From Candidatus Poribacteria bacterium (GTDB taxonomy: Bacteria > Abyssobacteria > SURF-5), in assembly GCA_016215705.1 (NCBI GenBank), contig JACRIR010000239.1:1-50068 (forward strand): 50,068 bases of DNA. Reading direction: 5' to 3'. The translations under genes were made by a program, and so were the position numbers. The notes under the pieces were generated by a model, which had not been told where the DNA came from, ran no database searches, and saw only the letters and a list, made by a program, of their open reading frames with translations. Below, in pieces: positions 42,223 to 50,068 of the stretch. Every line of letters begins with the position of its first letter. The first letter of the stretch is position 1.

Positions 42223-42562
42223 AGCCAAGAAGTATCTCGAAGACATCAGGCAAGCTGCAGAGCTCCTGCAACAGTTCACGCGAGGGAAGACTTTCCATAA
42301 TTACATAGCCGACCCGTTATTGCGCTCCGGCGTCGAACGCAAGTTTGAGATAATCGGAGAAGCGCTCAACAAGCTCTCAAGAATAGCTCCTTTGGTTGTT
42401 GAGAGCATCACTGAATCTCGCCGCATCATAGCCTTTCGCAACATGCTCATCCATGGATACAATGCGATCGACGATAAAGTGGTTTGGGATATTGTCGAGA
42501 CGAAACTGCCCGCCCTTGCCCGTGAGGTCGAAGCCTTACTCGCCAATGAAAGCGATACCTGA
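42212..42562 (+). CDS. hepT: HepT-like HEPN-domain RNase toxin
   Basis: A 116-residue all-helical HEPN protein of the DUF86 group. The nuclease motif R-x4-H-x-Y is intact in F-R-N-M-L-I-H-G-Y near 83 to 91. Other family marks are Y-L-E-D-I-R-Q-A (8 to 15) and [15 protein letters not shown]. HepT dimers cut RNA and are silenced by AMPylation of a Tyr next to the motif by MntA. The ATG at 42212 overlaps mntA by 11 nt; an ATG at 42191 would add seven residues. The pair stabilises DNA or limits phage. Confidence 0.88.
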   Translation: MRLEAKKYLEDIRQAAELLQQFTRGKTFHNYIADPLLRSGVERKFEIIGEALNKLSRIAPLVVESITESRRIIAFRNMLIHGYNAIDDKVVWDIVETKLPALAREVEALLANESDT

Positions 42563-42906
42563 GATTCGCTGCAAAAATCCGTGGCTTGCTTGGAATTGTT
42601 GAGTGATAGCAGTGTGTGGCCATGAAATTGTAGACTGGAGACTGGGGAAGTCGGGCCGAGCACAGAAAGTCGTTTTCAAGGATGAAGAAAACCATCCTCG
42701 TTGCAGGAGACGTGCTGACTTTGTCAAGAGTGTAGACGCGACCCATTTGTTTTTTGTTGTCCAACGCTTCTCTGGCCAGTTATTTCGCCTATCCTTTTCC
42801 CAAACCTTCTTTTCGTATTCCTCGCTGATTTCTTGAGCGAAGATGTTGAGCCAACGTTTTGCGAACACATTTCCCCCCTGACCAATTGCAGACCACCATC
42901 TAGATG
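42563..42906. other. Gap between HepT and DUF5131 genes
   Basis: A 190-residue minus-strand frame (42536 to 43108) covers much of it but runs across the DUF5131 gene in another frame and lacks family motifs. Nothing else is supported. Confidence 0.45.
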
Positions 42907-43626
42907 CTAGGCGTGTACCGACATTACAGGCAGTTGGTCCCATGTTCGGTGTTGGAGAACGCGGCCTGTGCGTTTCTTGTTTATTCCGCCCCATTGTTTG
43001 AAAAAGAAGGGGATGTTTGCGGCGAGAGCCTGATCGCGGATATCGAGCACCCATTCTTCGCGTAGTGCTCGGGATCTTGGGCCGGACTCGCCTCCGACGA
43101 TGACCCAATCGATTCCACGGAGGTCAAGGTTCGGCAGGGGCCCGAGAAGAGGTTCGAGAGACAGAAACTTGACATGGGCGTGGGTGTTCCGGAGATGATC
43201 AATTCGGAAGGCATGCGTTTGATCTTCGACGGTGACTCCCATCCAGACGTTAGGCGTCCAATCAATCCGGCAATCGAGTTCGAAGAGACGATCAGACCGT
43301 TTGGTCAGGACTTGAAACCGATGCCATGATGCGCATTGCATGACTTCAAAGATTCTCATTATGAAACTAGTTGGAACGCTTTCGTGAAAGAGGTCGCTCA
43401 TAGAGTTTACGAAGATTCGTTGCGGTTTCTTCCATTCGAGGGGCAATCCCAGCATGTGCTCGTGGACCGTTGGGCGGAAACCGTTGACATAATTCCGCTG
43501 TCCCATCGCCCGAAGTCGCAATGCCATGCGTTCGGCATAGCAGTTCTTGCAGCCAGCGCTGATCTTTGTGCAGCCAGTGACCGGATTCCATGTTGACTCC
43601 GTCCACTCTATCTTCGAGCTAGCCAT
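42907..43626 (-). CDS. DUF5131 / phage Gp37-Gp68 family protein (three-Cys motif)
   Basis: A 239-residue protein with the family opening [14 protein letters not shown]19-T-K-I-S-A-G-C26-K-N-C29-Y-A-E. The C-x6-C-x2-C cysteines resemble, but are not, the radical SAM CX3CX2C motif, so a metal or Fe-S site is possible. Further conserved parts: [11 protein letters not shown] near 72 to 82, V-L-T-K-R near 105 and W-V-I-V-G-G-E-S-G near 178. It occurs in phages and mobile islands. The gene overlaps the TcmP gene by 8 nt and would be translated from the same mRNA. Biochemical role unknown. Confidence 0.9.
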   Translation of the reverse strand: MASSKIEWTESTWNPVTGCTKISAGCKNCYAERMALRLRAMGQRNYVNGFRPTVHEHMLGLPLEWKKPQRIFVNSMSDLFHESVPTSFIMRIFEVMQCASWHRFQVLTKRSDRLFELDCRIDWTPNVWMGVTVEDQTHAFRIDHLRNTHAHVKFLSLEPLLGPLPNLDLRGIDWVIVGGESGPRSRALREEWVLDIRDQALAANIPFFFKQWGGINKKRTGRVLQHRTWDQLPVMSVHA

Positions 43627-44731
43627 TTTTCACCGCCTTGATGGTCCTTATGCTTCTGTCTTTGTGGCAGCTCTTGTAGCTGCATCCAATCTGCGCATCA
43701 CAGTCAATCTTACCTTCCTTGCGCAACTTCATCATAACATCGCGTCCGTGCCTCGGGGCGTGACCATGGGCGAGGGTGAAATCGTATACGTCACGATTCG
43801 TAACTTCCCCGCTCTCTCGGATATATTCCCCCAGTTCCCGCTCGAACAGTTCCAGCTTCGTGAGCCTCTGCAACTCGGGAAAGAGTGAACCCTGTCGTTT
43901 TTCCATGTCGTCATCGATATCGAAATTGGCTTCGCCATTCAGTCTGTTTTTGTCCCATGCAATGTTCAGAAATTTTTCTACGCCGAGGGGGTGCTTGGAG
44001 CCGAAAATGAGTCCGTAAATGTTTGCTGCTTTCCTGATCGAGAAGGGGTAAAGCTTCATACTGTTGCCTGCGGGAATCTTCCGCCGGTAGTAGTCAAGAA
44101 TGGCGCGATGAGCGTTCTCGTGTCCGGCGTTGCGAATTGCGTTGGCGTTAAGATCAGGAAAATAGGTACGAACACTCTCTTCTTCCGGGAACCTCCGCAA
44201 TATTGACGATGAGATGAAGAACAGGAAATCGGTCTTCTCGAGGGCGATAAGTCTTCGGAATATGGCATCGTTCACCTCCTTGATGCCGTACTGGTCAATG
44301 AACATCAGATTGGGCTGAGCCCCAAAATCCGCGTAGCGTGCATTGAAAAACTCGCCGAAGTCTTCGTTGCAACAATCCAAAGAGATAAGATCACCAAACT
44401 GCCGCCTAATCTGCTCAATCTCGGAGAGCATCCGGGATTCCAGAATCGTGGCTTTGCCAATATTTCGCTCGTTGAGAACGACCCGTATGCGCATGGCTTT
44501 CTTGATAATGCCTTCGCGGAACTTCTCGACGGTTTTCAAAATGCGCATGGGGCTACCCGGTGTGCCTTCTGCGTCGTATCCTGAACCGGCAAAGAAGTCG
44601 CAGACAAGAAGACTACCAGAGAAGGGTGCATTGATAAAGACGGGAAGCCATGCCTCAAGATACCGTTCAAATATCTCAAGCTTTGTTATCGTGGCTTCAT
44701 CAAATGGTTTTTTGTTGATATCTTCAGGCAT
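43619..44731 (-). CDS. tcmP: Three-Cys-motif partner protein (TcmP)
   Basis: A 370-residue protein. The N-terminal part resembles a nucleic-acid methyltransferase-like fold: [15 protein letters not shown] near 16, V-C-D-F-F-A-G-S-G near 43 to 51 (motif I-like), and L-M-F-I-D-Q-Y-G near 143. A C-terminal winged-helix-like part covers about 290 to 345 ([21 protein letters not shown]). The family takes its name from pairing with the three-Cys-motif protein, which is exactly the neighbour here. Function is not established. The start codon lies inside a perfect hairpin. Confidence 0.9.
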   Translation of the reverse strand: MPEDINKKPFDEATITKLEIFERYLEAWLPVFINAPFSGSLLVCDFFAGSGYDAEGTPGSPMRILKTVEKFREGIIKKAMRIRVVLNERNIGKATILESRMLSEIEQIRRQFGDLISLDCCNEDFGEFFNARYADFGAQPNLMFIDQYGIKEVNDAIFRRLIALEKTDFLFFISSSILRRFPEEESVRTYFPDLNANAIRNAGHENAHRAILDYYRRKIPAGNSMKLYPFSIRKAANIYGLIFGSKHPLGVEKFLNIAWDKNRLNGEANFDIDDDMEKRQGSLFPELQRLTKLELFERELGEYIRESGEVTNRDVYDFTLAHGHAPRHGRDVMMKLRKEGKIDCDAQIGCSYKSCHKDRSIRTIKAVKNG

Positions 44732-44749
44732 TGAACGCTCCGTTCAATG
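44729..44749 (-). promoter_or_regulatory. Hairpin enclosing the TcmP ribosome site and start codon
   Basis: On the minus strand, 9-bp arms CATTGAACG and CGTTCAATG flank a GAG loop; the final ATG is the start codon. The GGAG ribosome site straddles the stem top. The hairpin could block or control translation, or be an operator in DNA. Confidence 0.55.
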
Positions 44750-44761
44750 TTTCGGCACATG

Positions 44762-44780
44762 ATCTGCAATTATAGCAGAT
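44762..44780 (-). promoter_or_regulatory. Inverted repeat around a -10 element upstream of TcmP
   Basis: ATCTGC and GCAGAT arms flank AATTATA (TATAATT on the coding strand), so a TATAAT -10 box sits inside a perfect 6-bp-arm operator. No good -35 is visible, as in repressor- or activator-controlled promoters. Confidence 0.45.
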
Positions 44781-44830
44781 TCATGTCACATGTACGTAGG
44801 TATGCGTGTGATGAAACCTTTCCGCAGGTG

Positions 44831-45046
44831 TCAAGCGCAATCAAACTCAATGTCGTAGGGCTCCTCTTCGCGAAAGCCGTAGGTGTTCAGGAAGTCGGGG
44901 ATGTCGGAGAAATCGATGTCGCAGAACTCGGCGAATTTCGTACGCGATATGAGCCCACGGTATTGGCATTTAATGGTAGGGGGAAGCGATAAAGCCGAGT
45001 GATTTTCGTTGGATGGAGTAAGAGAGCGAATGACGCATGTAAGAAG
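44831..45046 (-). pseudogene. C-terminal gene fragment upstream of TcmP
   Basis: A 71-codon frame with no start codon, bounded upstream by TAG. It reads as real protein near the end: K-C-Q-Y-R-G-L-I-S-R-T-K-F-A-E-F-C-D-I-D, then F-S-D-I-P-D-F-L-N-T-Y-G-F-R-E-E-E-P-Y-D. The family is not recognised. It is probably the tail of a gene cut when a module inserted or was lost. Confidence 0.4.
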
Positions 45047-45747
45047 CTATTTTGGATTTTGGATTGAACCAGAAAGAAGGAACAAGAAACTGCTTATTAA
45101 CTACCAATGAACGCCGACATGCGCGGACGCGAGCTATTTGGGATTTTGGCTTGCGGAAGGAAAGATTGATTGATAAGGGGATACCAGGAAGCTAGAATGC
45201 AGAATACGAAATAGTTTTGCGGGGTTACTTGACATTTGCTGAGTGAAAGTAGTAGTATGCGACTATCAAGCATCGACCGTATTCATATCATCACGGCGGT
45301 CATAGATGGGCACATTCAAAACTAAGGGGGGAGTCGCCGAAGTCCAATTACGCACTCAGCGGTCAAGCCGGGAAATGAAAACCGCCGAAATTCAAGAGTT
45401 TTTGTCACTGCTGTCCAAAACAAAAAAGCCTGAACCGCAGAGGGCGCGGAGGGGCGCAGAGAAAAACGGCAAAAAGCCAATGTTCTCAGCGTCTTCAGTG
45501 TACTCTGCGATTAATGATTTGTGCAAGCTTTTTCTCCCTTGCCGTTTATGAAAAAGAGGTTTCCTGGTTCGTGCATGTCAGCGTTACTCAATGGTGACAG
45601 ACTTTTTCGATGATTTGATTCTGCTGTCTTGGACAAGAGTGAGTTTTTGTCATTCCCGCAAAGACGGGTATCCATTTTTCCTGCAACTGAGACATTTGCG
45701 CAACATGCCGTAAAGATTGGATCCTCAACCGCCCAGGAGGAAATCTA
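45047..45747. other. Intergenic stretch before the unknown operon
   Basis: It holds a TTGACA (45229), 18-bp spacer, TAGTAT promoter-like pair and a CCGCAGAGGGCGCGGAGG repeat (45433 to 45458). An 81-codon frame at 45306 to 45551 is largely that repeat and has no ribosome site, so it is not called. Confidence 0.5.
45433..45458. repeat. CCGCAGAGGGCGCGGAGGG dispersed repeat
   Basis: The purine-strand form of the widespread CGCAGAG/CGCAAAG spacer repeat, also related to the copies at 5764, 25488 and 39521. Confidence 0.6.
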
Positions 45748-47031
45748 ATGTCAGCAAAGCTACGGATTCAGGATGGCAATCCTGTTTGGCTATCACCTTC
45801 GATTGTTCCCTCCAAAGACATTGTTGTGTCTCCAAATTCGAGCCCGTCGCTCGCAACAATCAATGTGAATTCCAATGACGTGTTTGTGTACGTCAAAGTC
45901 GAGAACACAGGTACGCTCGACTTGGGCGGATGCACATGTACAAGTACAGGCGCGTGGGCTATTCCGAGTCTTTTCCAGGGTTTTCTGGCGAATCCTACCG
46001 CTACGGCTTCACAAACGCGAGATGGAGCGACCTTCTCGGCGTCTGCCAACGGAGATTCATTGTCTGGCGCCGGGATCAATTTTTGGTTCGGCCTCTCGGC
46101 ATCCGGACGCCGGGCTTGGGCATGGAGCCCTGACGGTCGTTCCTTCGCGTACGCGGCTTCTCCAAACGGCCCTGACTGGTTTCTCACCATCGTCTCCCTG
46201 CAGAACATCACGCGATCAGACGGCAGCACGGTATTGAAAGGCCATGTTGCCGCAACAGCCTCGGGTCTGTTCGCTGGTTCAAACCCCATTCAGTATTGGA
46301 CGAACGCTAATTTCGGCTGGGCCGGGTCCAAAGCTGTGGTTGCGAGTGGTGCCTATGCCGGAGGGCCAGGGTGGACAGTTTCATTGGCATGCCCCGAGGC
46401 GCCGAGTCCGAACGTTTGGGAAAATCTGTTTCCGGTCTTTCCAGGGGAGGTCGAGTGGGCTTTACTGGTCAGCCCATGCGGATCAGTTGTCGCGTTCGCA
46501 CCCAAACGGCTCAACTCAAGCGCACCGCCACAGACTTTCTTTATGGTCTCAACAGCCACCGCGACTGAAACTCAGTTTCGCAAGAACAACGCTCCGACGA
46601 GCATAAGCAGTACCGGCGCGAATGTCTCGATGACCACGACAGCACACACAGCAAACGGGGTCACGGTGAATACGGGCAATGGTACAACGGTTACCGTAGA
46701 CGATCCTGACTGCACGCTTGTAGGAGGCGGCATCATCATTCGAGTGGATCGGGTAAAAGCGAGTACTCTGCCGTCCGCAAATCTTGGCGTTTTGCCCGTT
46801 GGCACTGCCGTACTCGGCATACTTCAGGTCGGCAAGAACAGTTGGGTCAAAGTACCGAACCAGAGCGGCTGGGCAAATCAGTCCGAAAAGCACTGGTGTC
46901 TTCTGGCTCAAGCCTATACGGTCGATGGCGCCACCATTCCGCGCCCTTGGAACGGACAGGCAGCAAATCCGCCGCCGTTTCCGATCATAAACGAAACCTG
47001 TGCGCAGCGCAACATTGAGATAAGTCCGTGA
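45748..47031 (+). CDS. Unrecognised 427-residue protein, first of a two-gene unit
   Basis: I do not recognise a family. CCCAGGAGGAAATCTA before the ATG gives a strong ribosome site. There is no signal peptide or membrane segment. The sequence is rich in Ser, Thr, Ala, Gly and Trp, with beta-strand-like alternation. The opening (P-V-W-L-S-P-S-I-V and then V-Y-V-K-V-E-N-T-G-T-L-D) recalls immunoglobulin-like folds. The middle has W-A-W-S-P-D-G-R-S-F-A-Y-A, a beta-propeller-like blade motif, and again A-L-L-V-S-P-C-G. A Thr-rich low-complexity zone (about 285 to 325) precedes a Cys-containing end. It may be an extracellular or scaffold protein that leaves by a non-Sec route. The next gene follows after 16 nt. 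Confidence 0.65.
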   Translation: MSAKLRIQDGNPVWLSPSIVPSKDIVVSPNSSPSLATINVNSNDVFVYVKVENTGTLDLGGCTCTSTGAWAIPSLFQGFLANPTATASQTRDGATFSASANGDSLSGAGINFWFGLSASGRRAWAWSPDGRSFAYAASPNGPDWFLTIVSLQNITRSDGSTVLKGHVAATASGLFAGSNPIQYWTNANFGWAGSKAVVASGAYAGGPGWTVSLACPEAPSPNVWENLFPVFPGEVEWALLVSPCGSVVAFAPKRLNSSAPPQTFFMVSTATATETQFRKNNAPTSISSTGANVSMTTTAHTANGVTVNTGNGTTVTVDDPDCTLVGGGIIIRVDRVKASTLPSANLGVLPVGTAVLGILQVGKNSWVKVPNQSGWANQSEKHWCLLAQAYTVDGATIPRPWNGQAANPPPFPIINETCAQRNIEISP

Positions 47032-47047
47032 ACGAGGAGACGCTGAA

Positions 47048-47833
47048 ATGACTACCCATCGCTTTACTGTAAACGTGCCTAATCCAACAACACAGCGTGC
47101 TTCTGTTCAATTGCGGCTTGAGCCTGCCAAGCGTCAAGGTTTTAGTTGGCTTCCACGCGAATTCCCGAAGGCCGGCCTAAAGGTAATTGCGGCTGGTCTT
47201 GCACTCGATGCGTGCGCCGAAGAAGGAAACCCGACTCTCAAACTCAAACTTGAACCATTCACCAGCATTGACGTTCATGCCGTGGTAAATACTGCCCCGT
47301 CAAAGAAACCGGGCGTCGCTGGATTTCATTTGGTGGATCACAGGAAGGGCAAGGATGTGGGAGGAGTATTCCTTGTTTGTATTGACCCGCCCCTTGACGA
47401 ACCTGTAAGTCAGACGATAACGACGCCGAATCCTTGCCCAGCCACCTTGGCAAGAAATCTCTATTTAATACAGCCTGGAGATGATCCCAGCAAGGTCTCT
47501 AGAATAAAGTCTGTGCGACCAGGTGATATCTTGGACCTTGTCGCGCAAATCACGAACCCTACAGGCAAATCGCTCAAGAACACGCAGGTTTATCTTGAAC
47601 ACCTCGGTGTAAGCAACGTGGAGTTTACGCCCAGCACATGGAACATCGGCACATTGGGTAAAGGCGCCGTCTTTTATGCTACTTGGCCAATACGCATAAC
47701 CGCATGGCAGACCGGCTCCTTCGAACCAAGCGTCGTGGTCCTATCGCAACGCACTGATCCGGTTCGTTTGAACGGCAAGCTCTCACTTGCGTTCCGCAAA
47801 GAATTGGGAGCGGGCAGCAGCTCCAATCATTGA
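47048..47833 (+). CDS. Unrecognised 261-residue protein, second of a two-gene unit
   Basis: No family is recognised. GAACGAGGAGACGCTGAA precedes the ATG at 47048, a good ribosome site. There is no signal peptide. The protein has two beta-rich halves: residues 1 to about 115 (F-T-V-N-V-P-N-P-T-T-Q-R-A-S-V-Q-L-R-L-E-P) and about 150 to 250 (L-D-L-V-A-Q-I-T-N-P-T-G-K-S-L-K, V-Y-L-E-H-L-G, A-T-W-P-I-R-I-T-A-W-Q-T-G-S-F-E). Both resemble Ig-like or CARDB-type adhesion folds. The spacing and shared style suggest that it works with the protein encoded at 45748, perhaps as a cell-surface or secreted pair. Confidence 0.65.
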   Translation: MTTHRFTVNVPNPTTQRASVQLRLEPAKRQGFSWLPREFPKAGLKVIAAGLALDACAEEGNPTLKLKLEPFTSIDVHAVVNTAPSKKPGVAGFHLVDHRKGKDVGGVFLVCIDPPLDEPVSQTITTPNPCPATLARNLYLIQPGDDPSKVSRIKSVRPGDILDLVAQITNPTGKSLKNTQVYLEHLGVSNVEFTPSTWNIGTLGKGAVFYATWPIRITAWQTGSFEPSVVVLSQRTDPVRLNGKLSLAFRKELGAGSSSNH

Positions 47834-48167
47834 GCGTACTTCGATCTCACCTTGTTCTTGGCGGTTGAGAAAGAACAAGGAATTGATGAATGATTTGCAA
47901 CCGAGATCAGCGAGGCGCAGAGAGAAGAGTCGCGCTCGGCGCGAGATTTTGACCCTCCTTTTGTCCGGCTTGTCAGGTCAGTGATAAAGGGGAAGCGAGC
48001 CTCAACAACGCCCGGTACTGCCCGCAGATGTGCCTGCCGTGACGGTTGTTGTTCCACAGCACGCTTAAGATTTATTTGAAATGCCTTCCCGAAAAGATGG
48101 ATCAAAAGATAGAATCAATTGTTTCTCAGACCCTGTTACGCGAGAATAAGAGTGGGAGAATATTGGC
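47834..48167. other. Gap between the unknown pair and the pentapeptide gene
   Basis: No gene, clear promoter or terminator is seen. Short frames lack ribosome sites. Confidence 0.4.
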
Positions 48168-49943
48168 ATGCGCCGGGCAACCTCTTTCTCAGTCGGACTG
48201 CTGATTGCTATTGGATTCGCCGTTGCACCTGTCGCCGCAACTCGAGGACAAGATACCGAAACAGTGAGGCATAAGCCCAACGATCTTGCGAGAACGCTCG
48301 AGCAACATAAGCGATGGCTTGACAGTCACCACAAAGAAGGTAGGAGAGCCGTCCTGCGTGATGCGGATCTGCGCGGGGCCGACCTGCATAAGGTCGATCT
48401 GCGTATGGCGGACCTGCACAACGCTGATCTAAGGGGGGCGAATCTCACGGACACGATCTTCGATTGGCCCGACATGTTAGAAGCGAATCTGCGTGGAGCA
48501 AAGGGCTGGTCTGGTATGTTGGCGAACAAGAATATCTTCACTCTTGAAGACCTTCGCGTGACCCTTCATGCGCATCTCAAATGGCTGGAGAGTCATCATA
48601 CGGAAGGGGCGAAAGCGGACCTGAGCGAGGCCAATCTGCGTGGGGCCAACCTGAGCAAGGCGGACCTGAGCGAGGCCGACTTGAGAGGGACCAACATGAG
48701 GGGGGCCAACCTCAGCGAGGCGGACCTGAGCGAGGCCGATCTGAGGGAGGCCAATCTCCAAGACGCGACCTTCGACTGGCCCGGTACGTTAGAAGCGGAT
48801 CTGCGTGGAGCGAAGGGCTGGTCTGGCAAGTTGGCAACCAAGAGAATCGTCTCTCTTGAAGATCTTCGCATGACCCTTCATGCACATCTCAAATGGCTGG
48901 AGACTCATTGCGCGGAAGGGGCGGCGGCCGACCTGACGGGGGCCGATTTGAGCAGGGCCAACCTGCGTGGGGGCAATCTGACCAAGGCCGTCCTGCGTGG
49001 GACAAACTTGTTCGAGGCCAACCTATTCAGGGCCAACCTGCGCCAAGCCAACTTGAGCGGGGCCAACTTGAGCGGAGCCAACCTGCGCCAGGCCGACTTG
49101 AGCATGGCCGACCTGAGCGAGGCCAATCTGACTGGGGCCATCCTGAATGACGCCATTCTGAATGAGACCGTCCTGATTGGGACCGACCTCACCGGAGCCC
49201 TTTTCTTTGATGCAGATGTGTTTCATGCTCTTTACGAGCCAAAACCGGAAAAGCTTCCTGAAATATATGGTATAGCGTACGCAAAGCATATTGACGAGAT
49301 GAATTATATTCTTACACCCTACGGGCTTGTAGAGCTTCGACAAGCATTTAAAGATGGAGGCCTTCGAAAACAAGAGCGAGAACTTACTTATGCGATCAAA
49401 CATGCTGAAAGACTAAGATCGGGTTTTCTCGAAAGCAGCCTACTTTACGCCATGTTTGAGTTTACGTGCAAGTATGGCCTCGCTCCGTTTAGGCCACTAG
49501 TTTTGCTCTTCGTAGTCATGGCGTTCTTTGCGGTTCTATACATTATCGTCTTGAGAATCGACGTCTTATTGTCCCTTATGAAGAAGTTACGTCTGCCTGT
49601 ATGCAACCCGACATGTGTCGAGGGCAGACTGGGAAGGATATGGAAAGTACGGCAAGAAGATTCTATCCATGAGGACAAGAACGCGAGAGCAGTTGAGCGT
49701 GTATTCGCGAAAGGTCTCAAGGTCATCTTGCTTGGGTTATATTTCAGCCTGCAATCGGCATTCTATATGGGCTGGCGCGATTTCAACGTGGGCAATTGGA
49801 TAGCGCGGATACAACGCGAGGAATACAGCCTGAAGGCCACAGGCTTGATTAGGACACTCTCGGGAATTCAATCGCTTATCAGCCTCTATCTGTTGGTGCT
49901 TTTTCTTCTTACTTACTTCGGGAGACCGTTCGACAATCTCTGA
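48168..49943 (+). CDS. Pentapeptide-repeat membrane protein with three homologous blocks
   Basis: A 591-residue protein. Residues 1 to about 24 look like a signal peptide or first membrane segment. Three similar blocks follow, at about 40 to 125, 126 to 228 and 229 to 345. Each starts with a helical H-L-K-W-L-E-S-H-like segment and continues with A-D-L-x-x or A-N-L-x-x pentapeptides. The first two end F-D-W-P-x-x-L-E-A-x-L-R-G-A-K-G-W-S-G. Pentapeptides coil into a square beta-helix. The C-terminal 150 residues have about three membrane segments (443 to 463, 515 to 535, 565 to 585), with a Y-F-S-L-Q-S-A-F-Y-M-G-W stretch where K+ channels carry their pore loop, but no T-V-G-Y-G. Function unknown; possibly a channel-like or sensor protein. 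Confidence 0.85.
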   Translation: MRRATSFSVGLLIAIGFAVAPVAATRGQDTETVRHKPNDLARTLEQHKRWLDSHHKEGRRAVLRDADLRGADLHKVDLRMADLHNADLRGANLTDTIFDWPDMLEANLRGAKGWSGMLANKNIFTLEDLRVTLHAHLKWLESHHTEGAKADLSEANLRGANLSKADLSEADLRGTNMRGANLSEADLSEADLREANLQDATFDWPGTLEADLRGAKGWSGKLATKRIVSLEDLRMTLHAHLKWLETHCAEGAAADLTGADLSRANLRGGNLTKAVLRGTNLFEANLFRANLRQANLSGANLSGANLRQADLSMADLSEANLTGAILNDAILNETVLIGTDLTGALFFDADVFHALYEPKPEKLPEIYGIAYAKHIDEMNYILTPYGLVELRQAFKDGGLRKQERELTYAIKHAERLRSGFLESSLLYAMFEFTCKYGLAPFRPLVLLFVVMAFFAVLYIIVLRIDVLLSLMKKLRLPVCNPTCVEGRLGRIWKVRQEDSIHEDKNARAVERVFAKGLKVILLGLYFSLQSAFYMGWRDFNVGNWIARIQREEYSLKATGLIRTLSGIQSLISLYLLVLFLLTYFGRPFDNL

Positions 49944-50068
49944 TAAACTTGATTTGAGAACCTAAGAAATCCGGGAACATAATACCCGGGTTGCTTTACA
50001 TGCTTATGCTTGCCCGCCCGCGGGTGCTGGCGAGAATGCGCGGGAGATATTGTGCGAATAAATTCGCA

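Noticed and set aside
42536-43108. 190-residue minus-strand frame
   Set aside because: It overlaps DUF5131 in another frame and has no recognisable domain, although part of it looks helical.
45306-45551. 81-residue plus-strand frame after a promoter-like sequence
   Set aside because: Much of it is encoded by the CCGCAGAGGG dispersed repeat, and no ribosome site is present.
1-50068. tRNA, rRNA genes and CRISPR arrays
   Set aside because: No T-loop GTTCRANNC with a matching acceptor stem, no rRNA-like stretch and no regularly spaced identical repeats with unique spacers were found by eye. The tandem units at 14059 and 48300 to 49150 are coding.

Overview
This 50 kb window looks like chromosome from an uncultivated, probably anaerobic, Gram-negative bacterium. 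Support for that: two lipoproteins with lipoboxes, a secreted multihaem cytochrome, a 4-hydroxybutyryl-CoA dehydratase with its Fe-S ligands, a uroporphyrinogen-decarboxylase-type methyltransferase and two B12-binding radical SAM proteins. The phylum cannot be fixed from sequence alone. Deep-branching groups near Desulfobacterota, Omnitrophota or Abyssubacteria would fit, but that is a guess. Near-consensus sigma70 promoters and one near-perfect sigma54 promoter are visible.

Layout. 0-3.4 kb (minus strand): an HK97-type phage head module (prohead protease, major capsid protein, gp6-like connector, start of a tail protein) with no portal or terminase beside it. 3.9-9.9 kb: a PurM-HAD fusion, then a PHP phosphoesterase/lipoprotein/TPR run, HU and a coiled-coil HTH protein (plus), and an alpha/beta hydrolase (minus). 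10-19 kb: ComF and VanZ (plus), then minus-strand genes: a metallophosphatase-multihaem cytochrome, a GT2 glycosyltransferase, an AI-2E transporter, a thioredoxin-AMMECR1-Memo run and TyrRS. 19.4-28.4 kb: URO-D protein, CoA-disulfide reductase with rhodanese, two radical SAM genes flanking an AEC transporter, and a secreted protein with an SQGYWKNH domain. 28.7-32 kb: a complete type II restriction-modification system with controller gene and C-box. 32.4-41 kb: LURP-one protein, GNAT, a large Ser/Thr kinase, PrcB-like lipoprotein, GT87, sulfatase-like protein and AbfD. 41.9-44.7 kb: a MntA/HepT toxin-antitoxin pair and a TcmP/DUF5131 pair. 45.7-49.9 kb: two unrecognised proteins and a pentapeptide-repeat membrane protein.

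The most striking observation is at 12.7 kb. The metallophosphatase-cytochrome gene continues upstream through an in-frame TGA, in a Cys-Gly-(TGA) motif, to a signal peptide, a leaderless-spaced ATG and a TTGACT/TATAAT promoter. A hairpin 12 nt after the TGA has a GGTCT loop 18 nt from the codon, which fits a bacterial SECIS element. This is a candidate selenoprotein of a family I do not remember being described as such. Second is a sigma54 promoter at 24352 that would start a roughly 84-nt transcript made of two strong hairpins and CU-rich segments, a candidate sigma54-dependent small RNA.

The DNA is also full of dispersed repeats: REP-like palindromes with TTCGGGGACAC, CTTTCGCC and CGCAAAG spacers, and CCCCTTTGCAAAGGGG blocks. 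Some have entered genes in frame, most clearly in the GT2 glycosyltransferase. The region 28.7-44.7 kb holds three mobile or defence-type modules interleaved with ordinary genes.
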